The translations under genes and the position numbers were made by a program. The notes below the pieces were generated by a model, which saw nothing but the letters and a program-made list of their open reading frames with translations, did not search any database and was not told where the DNA came from. A stretch of DNA of 18,574 bases from Spirochaetia bacterium UBA5368 (GTDB lineage Bacteria; Spirochaetota; UBA4802; UBA5368), in NCBI GenBank assembly GCA_002407865.1, contig DHPI01000020.1, positions 29,737 through 48,310 on the forward strand, written 5' to 3'. Position 1 is the first letter of the stretch; the number at the start of each line of letters is the position of its first letter. Positions 1-7,652 of this stretch are shown here, piece by piece.

Positions 1-462
1 TCGCTGCATTGCACAAAACCGGCCCTGCACAGTCTGATCGAGCGAAAGGGGATGATTATCGTGACAACAAGCATCGCCGGGATCGCTCCGCTGTACGGCC
101 GCACAGGGTATTCGGCAAGCAAGCATGCGCTTCATGGATTTTTCGAATCGCTCAGAACAGAGCTCGCCGACAACGGCGTCCATGTAATGATGCTGTGCCC
201 CGGATTCACCGTTACGAATCTGCAGTCACGCGCCCTTGACGGGAAGGGGCGGCTAAATAAAGACGAACGCTCGATGGTGGGAAAACAGGTTTCACCGGAA
301 AGTGTCGCGGATGCGGTATATGAAGGTGCGATAAAGCGAAAACCCTCGCTGATTCTGACGCCGGTAGGGAAATTAACGTGGATCATCACAAGGATTGCCC
401 CATCGCTCTATGAAAAGCAGATGGCGAAAAAAATAAAACCCGAGTTTGTGAAAAACACCTGA
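1..462 (+). CDS. Short-chain dehydrogenase/reductase, C-terminal part (5' truncated by window edge)
   Basis: The frame is open from base 1, so the gene starts outside the window; 153 codons remain before TGA at 460-462. The visible part is the C-terminal two thirds of a classical SDR, an NAD(P)-dependent Rossmann-fold oxidoreductase. Counting from base 1, the catalytic serine is S24 in VTTSIAG. The YxxxK pair is Y37 and K41 in YSASKHAL, followed by the usual helix ([13 protein letters not shown]) and the PGFTVTN turn. The nucleotide-binding TGxxxGxG motif lies upstream and is not seen. The C-terminal tail (residues from about 110) is basic with a hydrophobic stretch ([13 protein letters not shown]), as in SDRs that associate with membranes. 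The substrate cannot be read from the sequence. A strong terminator follows directly, so this is the last gene of its unit. Confidence 0.9.
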   Translation, partial: SLHCTKPALHSLIERKGMIIVTTSIAGIAPLYGRTGYSASKHALHGFFESLRTELADNGVHVMMLCPGFTVTNLQSRALDGKGRLNKDERSMVGKQVSPESVADAVYEGAIKRKPSLILTPVGKLTWIITRIAPSLYEKQMAKKIKPEFVKNT

Positions 463-470
463 TCGCGTTC

Positions 471-513
471 GAGACACATTCCCGGCACAGCCGGGAATGT
501 GTCTCCTTTTTTT
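471..513 (+). terminator. Strong intrinsic terminator after the SDR gene
   Basis: A perfect 16-bp inverted repeat (471-486 with 490-505) closes a three-base loop (ACA). It is followed, after one C, by seven T residues (507-513). It begins 9 nt after the SDR stop codon and ends 30 nt before the chemoreceptor start. It therefore separates the two units, and the receptor's promoter must lie within or just after it. Confidence 0.93.
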
Positions 514-542
514 GCTCTATAAACATTTCATGGAGTGCCCCA

Positions 543-2096
543 ATGAAAAAAAAGATTACCGACAGATTTCTTGCCGCCTATAACGACACGTCATTTGTTG
601 TTCTACAGAGGGCCAAAACATTGCTGGTGTTTGACAGTATTCTCATCACACTGATGCCGTTTGCGTTTATCGCGCTGAACATAACACAGCAGCGCGAAAT
701 TATTTCATTTATGAATATTATTCTGGTGTTGATATTCGCGACAGCCACGACCAGCCTCGCGCTTTTACAGGCCGGCTATTATAATTGGGCGGCAAATATC
801 ATTGCCCTCCTTACGACCGCGGGAATCGTCGCGATGGCATTTAACGCGCATTCATTCAAAAACGCAGATCATCTTTCCATATTCTACTATTTGCCGGTGA
901 TAATTATCTTCACATCTCTTTTCTGCAAAATCGGCTGGGTAATCGGCATCAGCGTCTTTTTTCTGGTCAGCGGAATTGTTTCATATATACGCGTTAAACC
1001 AATGCTGAACGACCTCTTCGTGCAAGTCCTCGATGGAAGCATGCCGGACTATACATTCGCTATAGTTCTAAGCTTCATTCTGTGCGTCCTGATTATGAGG
1101 ATAAATAAGACCAGCAATGATATCGCGCTCAAGGAAGCGGACAACAACAGGCAGCAGTTTCTCAAAATAAGCGGCCTTCTGCATTCGGTGCAGGAGATAT
1201 CCGTTCAGCTTGCCGCGTCGTCAGAGGAAATGTCGTCCGCGGCATCCTCGTTCGCGGAAAACGCGCAAACACAAGCCTCATCGTCGGAGGAGATAACATC
1301 CACAATAGAAGAAATCTCGGCAGGAATTGAAATGATTGCCGGCAACGCGCGAAACCAATCTGACATGGTATCCGCAATGACCGAACGTATCATGGCCTTT
1401 TCCGGATTTATTCACGACGTGAGTATGAAGATACAGGAATCATTGCGCCACACCGACGAGATAACTGAAAAGGGCCGTTCCGGCGAGCGCTCCCTCTCCC
1501 TGATGAATGCGCGGATGAAGGATATCAAGCAAAGTTCAAATGACATGAACAACATCATAGAAATAATCAATTCGATCGCCGATCAGATAAATCTGCTATC
1601 CCTGAATGCCACGATTGAAGCCGCGCGCGCCGGCGATGCGGGACGGGGGTTTGCCGTTGTCGCCAGCGAGATATCCAGGCTTGCCGACAGGACGGCCGCA
1701 AGCATCAAGGATATATCCGACCTTATTGCCGTCAACGACAGGGAAATAAACACCGGGATCTCAAATATTCTTGAAATAACCGGACTTATTAATATTATTG
1801 TCGCTGGAATTGCCGGAATTAATGAAAGATTGAAATATATTTTTGATTTTATCGCAAAACAGGCGCAAAACAATGAGGCGGTAAAAGCGGAAGCCGGCGC
1901 GCTCAACAAACTGGCTGCCGAAATTCGAAACGCGACTGAAGAACAGAAACTCGCCATAGGTGAGATCTCCACGACAATTGCGTTAATCAACGATACGGCC
2001 CAGCACAGCGCTATCGGGGCGGCGGAAATGTCCCAGAACTCAGGTGAACTTTCAAACGCCGCCGAAAATCTTAAAGACAGGGTTAACTCTTTTTAA
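543..2096 (+). CDS. Methyl-accepting chemotaxis protein with six-helix membrane domain and no HAMP
   Basis: This is a 517-residue chemoreceptor that would signal to CheA/CheW. Hydrophobic segments at about residues 27-46, 53-75, 82-101, 111-128, 131-149 and 170-186 form an N-terminal membrane domain with almost no periplasmic loop. A cytoplasmic coiled coil follows from about residue 195. The signalling hairpin tip is clear at about 350-395 ([20 protein letters not shown], then [15 protein letters not shown]). Serine-, alanine- and glutamate-rich stretches at 225-260 and near the C-terminus are typical methylation helices. No HAMP domain is recognisable between the last helix and the coiled coil, and there is no NWETF-type CheR tether at the end. 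GGAG at 532-535 lies 7 nt before the ATG. The gene stands alone between a terminator and a tetR-type gene. Because the sensor is essentially all membrane, the signal may be lipophilic or energetic, but this is inference. Confidence 0.93.
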   Translation: MKKKITDRFLAAYNDTSFVVLQRAKTLLVFDSILITLMPFAFIALNITQQREIISFMNIILVLIFATATTSLALLQAGYYNWAANIIALLTTAGIVAMAFNAHSFKNADHLSIFYYLPVIIIFTSLFCKIGWVIGISVFFLVSGIVSYIRVKPMLNDLFVQVLDGSMPDYTFAIVLSFILCVLIMRINKTSNDIALKEADNNRQQFLKISGLLHSVQEISVQLAASSEEMSSAASSFAENAQTQASSSEEITSTIEEISAGIEMIAGNARNQSDMVSAMTERIMAFSGFIHDVSMKIQESLRHTDEITEKGRSGERSLSLMNARMKDIKQSSNDMNNIIEIINSIADQINLLSLNATIEAARAGDAGRGFAVVASEISRLADRTAASIKDISDLIAVNDREINTGISNILEITGLINIIVAGIAGINERLKYIFDFIAKQAQNNEAVKAEAGALNKLAAEIRNATEEQKLAIGEISTTIALINDTAQHSAIGAAEMSQNSGELSNAAENLKDRVNSF

Positions 2097-2182
2097 ACAA
2101 TCTTCACGAAAAAGCTCCGACATGCCGCAAAAAAGATTTGCATCTCCTAAAAATTATGAATAGTTGGGGCATAGTGTCATAT

Positions 2183-2204
2183 TTTATTAATATAGTATAA
2201 AGGA
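2183..2204 (+). promoter_or_regulatory. AT-rich leader with small inverted repeat before the tetR-type gene; possible operator and RBS
   Basis: The sequence just before the TetR start is strongly AT-rich. It contains TTTAT (2183-2187) and its complement ATAAA (2197-2201) around a TATAGT hexamer (2191-2196). AAAGGA (2199-2204), 5 nt before the ATG, is the ribosome binding site. TetR repressors often bind a palindrome near their own start, so this could be an autoregulatory operator. The arms are only 5 bp and no good -35 element is spaced correctly, so the regulatory reading is weak. Confidence 0.22.
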
Positions 2205-2209
2205 TTCAA

Positions 2210-2848
2210 ATGGGATTAAAAGACAGGCGGTTGAGGGAAAAAGAACAGCGGAGGCAGCAGATACTCGATGCCGCCCGAGCTATGGTTCTCCAATACGGCG
2301 TGACGGCTGTTTCCATTCAGCAGATCGCGAAAAAAGCCGAATTGAGCGTAGGAACCATTTATCTTTACTTTGAAAACAAGGAAGAGATATTCGCAACGCT
2401 CCAGGAGGATGTGCTGGACCTTCTCTACGAGAAAATCAGCACAGCTATAAAATCGATTGACGACCCGAGGGAAAAAATTCGACAGACGGCATATGCGTAT
2501 AATATTTTCAGCATCAAATATAAGCAGTATTTTGACATAATAAATTACTTCCTTGCGCCGACTGAGATCATATTCCCTCCCAATCTGAAAGAAAAAATTG
2601 ATACGCATGGCAACAAAATACTCTCTCTTATCGTGCAGGCTATTGAAGAGGGCGCAAAGGCCGGTTATTTCGACACGACAAACGCGAAAAAGTGCGCGGT
2701 AGTATTGTGGGGCACAATTCACGGACTGCTCCAGTTCAGAAAATTAAAGAACACCATCCTTAAAAACGATGATTTTGACGAAATTTACAACTACAGCGTC
2801 GAATGTTTCATTAAAGGGCTGAGCAAAAAAACAATTGCGGTACGATAG
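2210..2848 (+). CDS. TetR/AcrR-family transcriptional regulator
   Basis: The protein has 212 residues, the usual size for a TetR-family dimeric repressor. The DNA-binding domain is clear at residues 12-60: a basic start (EKEQRRQQILDAARAM), then the helix-turn-helix SIQQIAKKAELSVGTIYLYF followed by ENKEEIF. The rest is an all-helical ligand-binding and dimer domain with the AIEEGAKAGYF motif typical of these C-terminal halves. The ATG at 2210 has AAAGGA 5 nt upstream. The gene lies 79 nt upstream of tldD on the same strand, so it could be cotranscribed with tldD-pmbA or regulate itself. Its ligand and true targets cannot be inferred. Confidence 0.93.
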   Translation: MGLKDRRLREKEQRRQQILDAARAMVLQYGVTAVSIQQIAKKAELSVGTIYLYFENKEEIFATLQEDVLDLLYEKISTAIKSIDDPREKIRQTAYAYNIFSIKYKQYFDIINYFLAPTEIIFPPNLKEKIDTHGNKILSLIVQAIEEGAKAGYFDTTNAKKCAVVLWGTIHGLLQFRKLKNTILKNDDFDEIYNYSVECFIKGLSKKTIAVR

Positions 2849-2927
2849 CCATACGTATACCCTTGCCCAAAAGGGCCTTCCTTCGCCTTACGGATGCCCG
2901 ATGCACGACCGATAGTACATAGGTTCT

Positions 2928-4316
2928 ATGCGCACATCAATTGAACAGTATGCCGACAGCGCTCTCGACTGTATTTCCAGTCTTCCGTGTGAATATGCGG
3001 AGATCCGCCTGGGATCGGGCGTCGTTACATCCATCATCCTCTCCGGTGATCAGATCGATTCGGTATCATCCGGCGATACAACGGGCGGATGTATACGCAT
3101 TCTGCATAAAGGGTCATGGGGATTTGTCACCTTCAACGACATTGACGACCTGAAGAAACACGTAAAGACCGTTCTCTCGCTCTCGAAAACGATACACTCC
3201 GCCACGCCATCAACGGTTGCCGGCTGCGCTCCCGTTCGCGCGCGATTTTCCACGAACGCGATACAATCCTGCCGGGATATATCCATCGAAGAAAAATTCA
3301 ATCTCATCAGCGCATATAATGACATCCTCAGAAATTCCAATTTTATCCAGACGACACGGGCCGTCTACAATGACCGCGTATCGCAGAGCCTCTTCGTCAA
3401 CAGCGAGGGCTCGGTGTTAACGTACGACAAATCATTTTGCGGCGTGTCGCTGACGGCAGTCGCGAAAGACGGCTCCGTTATCGAGCCGTTTTCCGAATCG
3501 CATGCGGGCTATGGAGGATTCGAGCTTGCCCGGCATCGTGAAGAGTCGGCTGAAGCGGTTGTAAAAACGGCCGTCGACCTGCTTAAGGCCGAATCTCTCC
3601 CCGGCGGCACCTACACCGTTATCGCAGACCAGCGACTGGCCGGCGTTTTCATCCACGAGGCGTTCGGGCATTTGTCGGAAGCGGATTTCATTTACGAAAA
3701 CGAACGCATGCGTTCCCTGATGTCGTGCGGAAGAAAAATCGCGAACGACACCCTTACCGTCATCGATGACGGCACGCTTCCCGTGCTTCCCGGCTACATA
3801 CCGTTCGACGACGAAGGCGTCCCGCCGCGCACAACATTCTTGATACAAAACGGTATCATTCACGGCCACCTGCACTCCCGCGAAACCGCATCGATGATGG
3901 GTGAAGAGCCCACAGGCAACGGGCGTGCACTATCCGTAATGAACCAGCCTATCGTCAGGATGACGAACACGTATATTGAAAACGGAACATATGCGCCGCA
4001 GGAATTGTTTGAATCCGTCGACGACGGACTGTACGTAGTGGACGCGGTGGGCGGGCAGACCAACCTTGAAATGTTTACATTCTCGTCGGGATATGCATAC
4101 CGGATTAAAAAAGGAAAACCCGGAACAATGTACAAGAACGTCATCCTTTCTGGCAATGTTTTCACGACCCTGAACAATATCTCAATGGTCGCGAACGACA
4201 GAAAAATGTTCGGCGGCCTTGGGGGATGCGGCAAAAGAGGACAGTCGCCGCTGCCAGTCGCGTTCGGCGGACCGCACCTGCGCATCAACAATGTCCTTGT
4301 CGGCGGGGGGCATTGA
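2928..4316 (+). CDS. tldD: TldD-type zinc metalloprotease subunit (U62 family)
   Basis: This 462-residue protein matches the TldD half of the TldD/TldE (PmbA) heterodimer, a cytoplasmic protease that degrades unfolded or leader peptides. In E. coli it matures microcin B17 and processes CcdA. The zinc motif HEAFGH spans residues 243-248 (HExxxH), and the third ligand is probably C434 in the C-terminal GGCGKRGQSPLPV segment, which ends in the family's VLVGG. Length and architecture are complete. An in-frame TAG at 2913-2915 fixes the ATG at 2928 as the only reasonable start, although the Shine-Dalgarno is poor (TAGG). The stop overlaps the start of the partner gene (TGATG, 4314-4318), so the two subunits are probably translationally coupled. 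No RiPP precursor or modifying enzyme lies nearby, which favours a general proteolytic role. Confidence 0.94.
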   Translation: MRTSIEQYADSALDCISSLPCEYAEIRLGSGVVTSIILSGDQIDSVSSGDTTGGCIRILHKGSWGFVTFNDIDDLKKHVKTVLSLSKTIHSATPSTVAGCAPVRARFSTNAIQSCRDISIEEKFNLISAYNDILRNSNFIQTTRAVYNDRVSQSLFVNSEGSVLTYDKSFCGVSLTAVAKDGSVIEPFSESHAGYGGFELARHREESAEAVVKTAVDLLKAESLPGGTYTVIADQRLAGVFIHEAFGHLSEADFIYENERMRSLMSCGRKIANDTLTVIDDGTLPVLPGYIPFDDEGVPPRTTFLIQNGIIHGHLHSRETASMMGEEPTGNGRALSVMNQPIVRMTNTYIENGTYAPQELFESVDDGLYVVDAVGGQTNLEMFTFSSGYAYRIKKGKPGTMYKNVILSGNVFTTLNNISMVANDRKMFGGLGGCGKRGQSPLPVAFGGPHLRINNVLVGGGH

Positions 4317-5608
4317 TGCTCGACATACTGAACAACTATCGGTCCGCCTGCGGATGGTTTGACGCGATATACGCCGAAGGAGAAAGCCTGCCTATCTCAT
4401 TTAGAAATAATCATATATACTCCATAATCGGCCGCCAGAGCAGCGGCTTCGGCATTCGCGCAAACAAAGAGACGAAAACCGGGTTTTCATATTCAAATGT
4501 TCCATCGCGGATAAACGAAACCGTCCGCCGCGCCATCAGCCTCACCCGGTTCGGGGAAAAGGAAGAGTTTCACGTTCCTTCGGCAGTCCCGGCGCTCCAA
4601 TTCGAACCATACAGCGACACCATCCATACGTTTTCCGCAGACAGGGAAATTGAGCAGGCCGAGGCGGTAATCGGCCGCATCGTGTCCGCGTTTCCCCGCG
4701 CAACCGTCGACATGGGCGTCGGGAAATCGGCCGGGCAGCGGCGCATCTGCAACTCGAACGGCATCGACTGCGCATACAGGCATTCATCATACAGCGTTTC
4801 CATTTCCGCAACGCTCGTATCCAGCGACGGCCTGCGGCTGAGCATTTCCGAGGGCGTTTCCTCATTAGGACCGGGCAATTATACGAACACCGTCGACAGG
4901 CTGCTATGGAAACTCGAGCACGCGCAAACAATCCGCACAATCGAAAGCGGCAAGATCCCCGTTGTCTTCACGCCGAAGGCGTGCGCAAGCCTCGTCGGCA
5001 TTGTCGCATCGGGCCTTTCGGCGCGAAACGTCGCAAAGGGCATTTCACCGTTTGCCGGTAAACTCGGTGAAGCGCTTTTCAACAGTCATTTTTCTCTCGA
5101 TGACAGGCCCCTCATCGTGGAATCTCCGCACAGCTATCCATTCGACGACGAAGGAATACAGGCGCGCAACAAGACGCTTATTCACAACGGGGCGATCGCG
5201 GGATTTATATCGGACTTAAAATACGCTCACCGCCTTGGCATCGAACCGAGTGGGAACGGATCGCGCGGCTACTCGTCGCTGCCGGCTCCCTCATTTAGCA
5301 ATATCGTCATCGGCGCGGGAGAGCGGCCTTTCGCGGAAATCATCGGCGGCATCAAAGCCGGCATACTCGTCGACCAGTTTATCGGCCTCGGACAATCGAA
5401 CACTATCACCGGACATTTTTCGGCAAATCTCGATTGTGCGTATCTCATCCTCAATGGCGAGATCACGGGCCGTGTAAAGGATTGCATGATCGCGGACAAC
5501 CTGTTTTCGCTTCTCGCCGATGACATGGAAACGAGCAGCGACTGTCTCTGGTACGGCTCTGTGTATTCCCCCTACCTGTTTTTCCCCGCGATCAATTTTA
5601 CAGCATAA
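4316..5608 (+). CDS. pmbA: PmbA/TldE-type subunit, non-catalytic partner of TldD
   Basis: This 430-residue protein is the partner subunit of TldD and shares its fold but has no HExxxH motif, as expected for TldE/PmbA. Family features visible are the early FRNNHIYSI strand, the central HSYPFDDEGIQARNKTLIHN segment (which parallels the IPFDDEGVPPRTTFLIQN segment of TldD), and the C-terminal QFIGLGQSNTITGHFS stretch. The frame stays open upstream to 4226, but those 30 codons lie inside the end of tldD. The ATG at 4316 is chosen because it overlaps the tldD stop by one base and begins the conserved sequence (MLDILNNYRSACGWFDAIYA). The G-run just upstream may act as a weak ribosome binding site. 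Together the pair would form the hexameric protease. Confidence 0.92.
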   Translation: MLDILNNYRSACGWFDAIYAEGESLPISFRNNHIYSIIGRQSSGFGIRANKETKTGFSYSNVPSRINETVRRAISLTRFGEKEEFHVPSAVPALQFEPYSDTIHTFSADREIEQAEAVIGRIVSAFPRATVDMGVGKSAGQRRICNSNGIDCAYRHSSYSVSISATLVSSDGLRLSISEGVSSLGPGNYTNTVDRLLWKLEHAQTIRTIESGKIPVVFTPKACASLVGIVASGLSARNVAKGISPFAGKLGEALFNSHFSLDDRPLIVESPHSYPFDDEGIQARNKTLIHNGAIAGFISDLKYAHRLGIEPSGNGSRGYSSLPAPSFSNIVIGAGERPFAEIIGGIKAGILVDQFIGLGQSNTITGHFSANLDCAYLILNGEITGRVKDCMIADNLFSLLADDMETSSDCLWYGSVYSPYLFFPAINFTA

Positions 5609-5620
5609 TTCATGCTGTAA
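5598..5620 (+). terminator. Small stem-loop over the pmbA stop; possible weak terminator
   Basis: TTACAGCAT (5598-5606) pairs perfectly with ATGCTGTAA (5612-5620) around a five-base loop. The stem is AT-rich and is followed by TTATATT, not by a clean T-run. It could attenuate transcription between pmbA and dsbD or protect a 3' end, but a full terminator is doubtful. The remaining gap to dsbD (5621-5715) shows no convincing promoter. Confidence 0.3.
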
Positions 5621-5715
5621 TTATATTCCAATGAGAGGTCATTTTTCTGTCGCACCATAAAAGCGTTGAAATAATAGCATTTATTCTGTCAAAATGCGCA
5701 AGAGGAGAGCATACT

Positions 5716-7557
5716 GTGAAAGCGGCATTGAAGATCTGTATCGTGGTAATCACCCTTTTCATGCACGTCAGCGCATATCCCGCCGACACAGGTATTCGCG
5801 CATCTTTCGAGCAAACGGTTTTTCGCGTGGCGGCCGGGGACAGCGGCGCTATTATATTGAAAATCGCTATCCCGCCACGGTCGCACATATACGGCAATCC
5901 GCTCGGGCCGGGAACCGGCAAACCGACCACCATTACCATACGCAACGCGTCTGGAATCCAATTCGAATCGCCCCGCTTCCTCCCGCCAAAAAAATACTAC
6001 GCCCCTGGGGACACCGGGTATGTCTGGATATATACCGCCGAAACGCGCGCCGCGCTGCCCTTCAACGTACCGGCGTCAGCGCGTCCCGGCATACGCACGG
6101 TATCGTGTGTAATTGACGCGCTCATATGCTCGGAAGGCTTCTGCATGCCGCAGAATGTTACTGTCAACTGCTCCATCGAAATTCTTCCACGCGGCGCGCC
6201 CGTTGAGCGCGGCACATTCCGCAAATCGCTTAATCCGTTCACCGTAATACCGTCGGCTGCCGGTAATGTTCAGAGTGCCACAGCGCCGCCCGGCCGCGCC
6301 GCGGCGGACGGCGAGAGTCATTTCACCCCGCGGTATCTCTCTTCGGACATGGTAACGGGCATTTTTCAGGCGGTTCTTTTCGGCCTGCTCGCAGGATTCA
6401 TTCTGAACTTTATGCCGTGTGTTCTTCCTGTGGTAAGTCTTAAGGTAATGAGCTTCGTGCGGCATGCCCGCGATGACCGCCACACGGTAATGCTTCTCGG
6501 CGGACTCTTTACTCTGGGCATACTCACCTCTTTCCTGATACTTGCATCCCTTGCGGCGTTTATGGGCTACAACTGGGGCGGGCTCTTTCAGAAGGAACCT
6601 TTTTTGATCGCCATGATTATTCTTGTGTACGCACTTGCCCTTTCCATGTTTGGCCTGTTTACTGTAAACACACCTTCCTTTGCTGCAAAGCTTTCCGGGG
6701 AAAAAGAAAATCCCTATATCGATTCGTATGTAAAGGGGCTCCTTGCAACGCTCCTTGCCACACCGTGCAGCGGCCCATTTCTGGGCGGCACGCTCGCCTG
6801 GGCGTTAACGCAGCCCCCGGTTATAATATTCATAATCTTCATGAGCGTCGGCATCGGCATGAGCCTGCCGTATATGCTGTTCGCCATCAATCCCCGCGTA
6901 ATGCGCATTATTCCGAAGCCGGGCCCCTGGCTTGAAGTCTTCGAGCGCATCATGGGATTTTTTCTGCTGTGCACTGCCGTGTATCTCATCGGCATACTGC
7001 CACAGCAATCAATAGTCCCGACGCTCTGGTTTCTCGTTATCGCCACAATCGGCCTGTGGCAGTACGGGCGATTCGGCTCGCCGGGACAGCCGAAAACGAA
7101 ACGGATTCTTTCAATGGCAGCGATGGCGTGTATCATTGCCGCGGCATATATCATCCCGTTTTCAATAGCCCGCGAAACACGCGAACGCGTACACACCGAA
7201 ACGACAGGCACGGCGTATTCTCCCGGTGCCCTTCTGTCCAATAAGACGCGGGGGATACTCTCGCTCGTCACATTTACCGCGGATTGGTGTCCAAACTGCG
7301 TGCTTGTGGAGAAAACAGCGCTCCATACGAACGACGTAGCTGAACGGCTCCGCCGCCATGGGATACAATTGATGGTTGCCGATATGACGCGTGAAAATCC
7401 CGATGCGGAAACGCTGCTTCGCCAGCTCGGCAGCCGTTCGATACCCTTCCTCGCGGTCTTTCCGCCGGGTGAACAATTTAACGCTCCGCTCTGTCTCAGG
7501 GACATGTACAGTAAACGGGATGTGATCAATGCTATCGAGCAGGCTCTAAAGGAATAG
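5716..7557 (+). CDS. dsbD: DsbD-type thiol:disulfide interchange protein
   Basis: This full-length DsbD (613 residues; E. coli DsbD has about 565) carries electrons from cytoplasmic thioredoxin across the inner membrane to periplasmic thiol proteins. The parts run in the expected order. A signal peptide covers about residues 1-23. The periplasmic alpha domain ends with the cysteine pair C138 and C143 (ICSEGFCMP). The multi-helix membrane domain (about 215-485) has the redox cysteines C235 in MPCVLP and C351 in ATPCSGPF. The C-terminal thioredoxin-like gamma domain has CPNC (C525, C528) in TADWCPNC. The start is GTG with a very good ribosome site (GAGGAG, 5703-5708) 7 nt upstream. A low-complexity linker (about 180-205) joins the first two domains. 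The gene follows pmbA by 107 nt and is convergent with the acylase gene. Confidence 0.95.
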   Translation: MKAALKICIVVITLFMHVSAYPADTGIRASFEQTVFRVAAGDSGAIILKIAIPPRSHIYGNPLGPGTGKPTTITIRNASGIQFESPRFLPPKKYYAPGDTGYVWIYTAETRAALPFNVPASARPGIRTVSCVIDALICSEGFCMPQNVTVNCSIEILPRGAPVERGTFRKSLNPFTVIPSAAGNVQSATAPPGRAAADGESHFTPRYLSSDMVTGIFQAVLFGLLAGFILNFMPCVLPVVSLKVMSFVRHARDDRHTVMLLGGLFTLGILTSFLILASLAAFMGYNWGGLFQKEPFLIAMIILVYALALSMFGLFTVNTPSFAAKLSGEKENPYIDSYVKGLLATLLATPCSGPFLGGTLAWALTQPPVIIFIIFMSVGIGMSLPYMLFAINPRVMRIIPKPGPWLEVFERIMGFFLLCTAVYLIGILPQQSIVPTLWFLVIATIGLWQYGRFGSPGQPKTKRILSMAAMACIIAAAYIIPFSIARETRERVHTETTGTAYSPGALLSNKTRGILSLVTFTADWCPNCVLVEKTALHTNDVAERLRRHGIQLMVADMTRENPDAETLLRQLGSRSIPFLAVFPPGEQFNAPLCLRDMYSKRDVINAIEQALKE

Positions 7558-7589
7558 TCCGCGCTTATCTCCGACTCCTCATATTGCGC

Positions 7590-7613
7590 GATGAGCGGCC
7601 GGGGCCGCTCATC
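7590..7613. terminator. Perfect GC-rich hairpin between convergent genes; possible bidirectional transcription stop
   Basis: GATGAGCGGCC (7590-7600) pairs perfectly with GGCCGCTCATC (7603-7613); with a realistic four-base loop the stem is 10 bp. It lies between the stop of dsbD (7557) and the stop of the acylase gene (7653), where a shared terminator is expected. Neither side has a T-run, so it would be an atypical terminator or a 3'-end-protecting structure. Confidence 0.45.
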
Positions 7614-7652
7614 CACATGCGCAGTGTTGCTGATTCCCGTTTCCCTCCACGC

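Noticed and set aside
2849..2927. A peptide precursor gene between the TetR gene and tldD
   Set aside because: The 79-nt gap has stops in the relevant frames and no start with a ribosome site; only a 4-bp GCCC/GGGC hairpin is seen.
6714..7616. A 300-codon open frame on the - strand opposite dsbD
   Set aside because: It lies antisense to well-conserved DsbD membrane and thioredoxin domains, its product is arginine/serine-rich without a recognisable domain, and it has no ribosome site.
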